7,284 bases of DNA. It comes from Verrucomicrobiota bacterium (GTDB lineage: Bacteria; Verrucomicrobiota; Verrucomicrobiia; Opitutales; UBA2995). Shown piece by piece: positions 5,638 to 7,284 of this stretch. The notes beneath the pieces are model-generated. The model was not told the DNA's origin, searched no databases, and was given only the letters and a program-made list of their open reading frames with translations. Every line of letters begins with the position of its first letter. The stretch's first letter is position 1. The position numbers were made by a program, and so were the translations under genes. Location of the stretch: contig JAPUIL010000466.1 of NCBI GenBank assembly GCA_027297085.1, positions 1-7,284 of the forward strand. Reading direction: 5' to 3'.

Positions 5638-5838
5638 ACTCAAACTATTGGGGGTTAATGCCAGACAGTCACCCAAAATATCTGGTTGCAGCCGACCTAT
5701 TCGATTACAAGATTGGTAAGAAGATCAAATGACTAAAGCTATCGTAATCCTGGATTGTTTGGTTGGTCCAAAAAACGATGTAATATACCGGGCAGGAAAA
5801 CACGGCGGCTCGGTTATAAATTGTATTTTGGAAGCGAG
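5638..5838. promoter_or_regulatory. Divergent intergenic region, NIPSNAP / haloperoxidase
   Basis: These 201 bp separate two divergent starts and must hold both promoters. I see no convincing -35/-10 pair or strong palindrome; TAATAT (5781-5786) and TATAAA (5815-5820) are the only -10-like hexamers on the + strand, each with a poor -35. GGAAG (5830-5834) is a plausible, slightly close ribosome binding site for the haloperoxidase ATG. A 37-codon ATG ORF (5729-5842) ends by overlapping that ATG as ATGA. Confidence 0.35.
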
Positions 5839-7107
5839 ATGAGGCGATCTTTCCGTAAATGGGTGTTGAACTGTTGTTTGACGGTTTCGTTAGGATTTTG
5901 TCCTGGACTTGGATTTGCTCATGACGACGCCAAGCTCCTGCAACAATGGAACAATGCATTTCTCGATGCTATAAGACAGGATTCCTCCGCCCCAGGAATC
6001 GCTTCTCGCAAAATGGCGATTTTATACGGAGCCATGTTCGATGCTGTTAATTCATTAGACCCTCGCTTTGAATCGTACCTGGACCTTGATCCTACTCCAA
6101 AAGGACTGCAACCAGCGCAAGTGGCGGTCGGTGTAGCTATGCGCGTCGGAGAATTGGAGTACCCGGGCCATAAAGGAATCTTCCGGCAGCTCATGTCCAA
6201 ACAACTAAACTTAAGAGGTGGTATACATAGCGATTCGCTAAAATATGGGAAGCAAGTTGCCGATCAATTTCTGGCCGCACGTTCCAATGACGGCAGCTCG
6301 CATTCCATTACCTACATCCCTCAGGATGAAATCGGAGTATGGAAACGGACACCACCCAAGTATCGTCCCCCTGAAACCCCTCAATGGTCTAATGTCCAAT
6401 CGTTTTGTATTGCAGAATCCAAGAAAGTCTGGGCTCCGGGGCCGCCTGACATAACGAGCGAAGATTATGCGAAAGCCTGGAAGCAAGTCAGAGATTTGGG
6501 AGGCAAAAACAGCACGGTTCGAACCGAAGACCAAACTGAGATTGCGCATTTCTGGTCATGTTTTACTTATACAGCAACACCAGCAGGCCACTGGAATCAG
6601 ATTGCTTGTAATTTGCTAGTAGAAATGGAGGTGCCCTTGGTGGAGTCCTTGCGCTTATTGGCTTTAATGAACTTGGCTCTGGCAGATGCTGGAATTTATG
6701 CCTGGAAGGTAAAGTATGACTATCATTTCTGGAGACCTTGGTTTGCAATTCGCCTCGCGGACGAAGATGGCAATTCACTAACCAGATCGGATTCGAAATG
6801 GATTTCTTTGCTGGAAGCGCCTCCTCATCTGGAGTACGTATCAGGACATTCCACCTATACCGGAGCTGCAGGAGAAATAATCCACCAATTCTTTGGCACG
6901 GATGAAATCGCATTTACAGCAACCAGTGATTCACTGCCGGGAGTTACAAGGTCCTTTAAAAGCATCACCGAATGCGAACAGGAGATAGGAATAAGCCGCA
7001 TTTATGGCGGAATTCATTTCATCTTTTCTAATCTCGATGGCCTGGACTTAGGTCACAGGGTTGGAAGGGATGTCCACAATAGTTTCCTGAGACCCTTGGT
7101 ATACTAA
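5839..7107 (+). CDS. Exported vanadium-dependent haloperoxidase-like protein (PAP2 superfamily)
   Basis: This 422-residue protein begins with a signal peptide (1-27, GLGFA before HDD) and belongs to the vanadium haloperoxidase / acid phosphatase (PAP2) family. All residues that bind vanadate in the fungal chloroperoxidase have counterparts with correct spacing: Lys292 and Arg299 in KYDYHFWRP, Ser335 and His337 in VSGHS, Arg387 and His393 in SRIYGGIH. The N-terminal APGIASRKMAILYGAMFDAVNS (51-72) is typical of the bacterial branch. Such enzymes use H2O2 to oxidise bromide or chloride, or act as phosphatases; export fits either. His330, seven residues before His337, sits where bromoperoxidases carry their second active-site His. 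ATG 5839 is chosen over a TTG 28 codons upstream because GGAAG and the signal peptide belong to it. The gene stands alone, divergent from NIPSNAP; a bulged stem-loop follows. Confidence 0.9.
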   Translation: MRRSFRKWVLNCCLTVSLGFCPGLGFAHDDAKLLQQWNNAFLDAIRQDSSAPGIASRKMAILYGAMFDAVNSLDPRFESYLDLDPTPKGLQPAQVAVGVAMRVGELEYPGHKGIFRQLMSKQLNLRGGIHSDSLKYGKQVADQFLAARSNDGSSHSITYIPQDEIGVWKRTPPKYRPPETPQWSNVQSFCIAESKKVWAPGPPDITSEDYAKAWKQVRDLGGKNSTVRTEDQTEIAHFWSCFTYTATPAGHWNQIACNLLVEMEVPLVESLRLLALMNLALADAGIYAWKVKYDYHFWRPWFAIRLADEDGNSLTRSDSKWISLLEAPPHLEYVSGHSTYTGAAGEIIHQFFGTDEIAFTATSDSLPGVTRSFKSITECEQEIGISRIYGGIHFIFSNLDGLDLGHRVGRDVHNSFLRPLVY

Positions 7108-7108
7108 A

Positions 7109-7131
7109 CCGGTTTCGGCCATTCGAACCGG
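7109..7131 (+). other. Stem-loop directly after the haloperoxidase gene
   Basis: CCGGTT-T-CG (7109-7117) pairs with CG-AACCGG (7124-7131) around a GCCATT loop, with one bulged T. It starts 2 nt after the stop codon. There is no T-run after it, so it is at best a weak terminator or an mRNA-end stabiliser. Confidence 0.4.
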
Positions 7132-7143
7132 GAGCGGAACTTG

Positions 7144-7181
7144 ACAAACAAAAATGGTCAGCCCTCGAAAGAGCTGACCAT
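7144..7181 (-). terminator. Intrinsic terminator of the rightmost - strand gene
   Basis: ATGGTCAGC (7154-7162) and GCTGACCAT (7173-7181) form a perfect 9-bp stem with a 10-nt loop. Read on the - strand it is followed by TTTTGTTTGT (7153-7144), the classic U-tract; on the + strand no T-run follows. It lies about 45 nt after the TAA of the partial gene at 7226 and so ends transcription that comes from the right. Confidence 0.75.
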
Positions 7182-7225
7182 GTGAAAAGGGCAAATCCAA
7201 CTTGGTAATCAGCCGGATAATAAAT

Positions 7226-7284
7226 TTAATCTTCGTCAGGTTCCTGGAAGGACTTGTGACTCTTCTTCTGATGGTCGCGTAGTT
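7226..7284 (-). CDS. C-terminus of an unidentified gene continuing beyond the window
   Basis: On the - strand one frame reads LRDHQKKSHKSFQEPDED and stops at a TAA (7226-7228). A basic stretch followed by an acidic tail is a reasonable protein end, and the intrinsic terminator 45 nt further on supports a real gene ending here. Eighteen residues are too few to name a family. The other open frame on this strand runs through the terminator stem and is less likely. Confidence 0.5.
   Translation of the reverse strand, partial: LRDHQKKSHKSFQEPDED

Noticed and set aside
5161..5658. 165-codon + strand frame antisense to the NIPSNAP gene
   Set aside because: It is a shadow of a well-supported gene; no motif or family resemblance.
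5638..5676. TTG start 13 codons upstream of the NIPSNAP ATG
   Set aside because: The Lys-Lys-Arg plus hydrophobic signal peptide begins at the ATG at 5637.
5755..5838. TTG start 28 codons upstream of the haloperoxidase ATG
   Set aside because: The added segment is highly basic and would bury the signal peptide; GGAAG precedes the ATG at 5839.
7154..7181. Terminator of the haloperoxidase gene on the + strand
   Set aside because: The + strand side has no T-run after the stem (GTGAAAAGG follows); the T-tract is on the - strand side.

Overview
The window looks like accessory or peripheral-metabolism chromosome from a free-living, probably aquatic or marine member of the PVC group (Verrucomicrobiota most likely, Planctomycetota or Lentisphaerota possible). 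This rests on the mix of genes: an exported formylglycine sulfatase, a DUF1080 (3-keto-disaccharide hydrolase family) lipoprotein, a secreted tandem NIPSNAP protein, an exported vanadium haloperoxidase-type protein and a GxxExxY gene. No phylogenetic marker is present, so the assignment is an inference. The window has no rRNA, tRNA or CRISPR array.

Layout: 1-60 is the 3' end of a + strand gene, possibly a DUF4097-type repeat protein. 181-807 (+) is a DUF1080 lipoprotein and 858-1337 (+) a small lipocalin-like lipoprotein; these two may be co-transcribed. A 200-bp MITE-like element with near-perfect terminal inverted repeats and a 10-bp target duplication sits at 1342-1541, exactly at the stop codon of the lipocalin-like gene. 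A Cys-type sulfatase runs on the - strand (1621-2964), divergent from an exported M20D amidohydrolase (3087-4376, +); a nested inverted repeat lies between them. At 4401-4856 a 456-bp cassette bounded by 29-bp inverted repeats (26/29 identical) carries a GxxExxY / PD-(D/E)XK-like gene that is broken by one in-frame stop. A secreted two-domain NIPSNAP protein (4867-5637, -) follows, divergent from a vanadium haloperoxidase-like protein (5839-7107, +). The last bases hold the C-terminus of a - strand gene (7226-7284) with its own intrinsic terminator at 7144-7181.

All six complete, intact genes carry an export or lipoprotein signal. Together they suggest an envelope or periplasm toolkit for attacking sulfated or modified glycans, amides and perhaps halogenated or oxidised compounds. 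The strands alternate and each gene seems to have its own promoter, so no pathway operon can be claimed. The two mobile-looking insertions both sit between convergent 3' ends, where they do least harm. Most unusual are the nuclease-like cassette with long inverted repeats, now decayed by a nonsense codon, and the cleanly bounded MITE.
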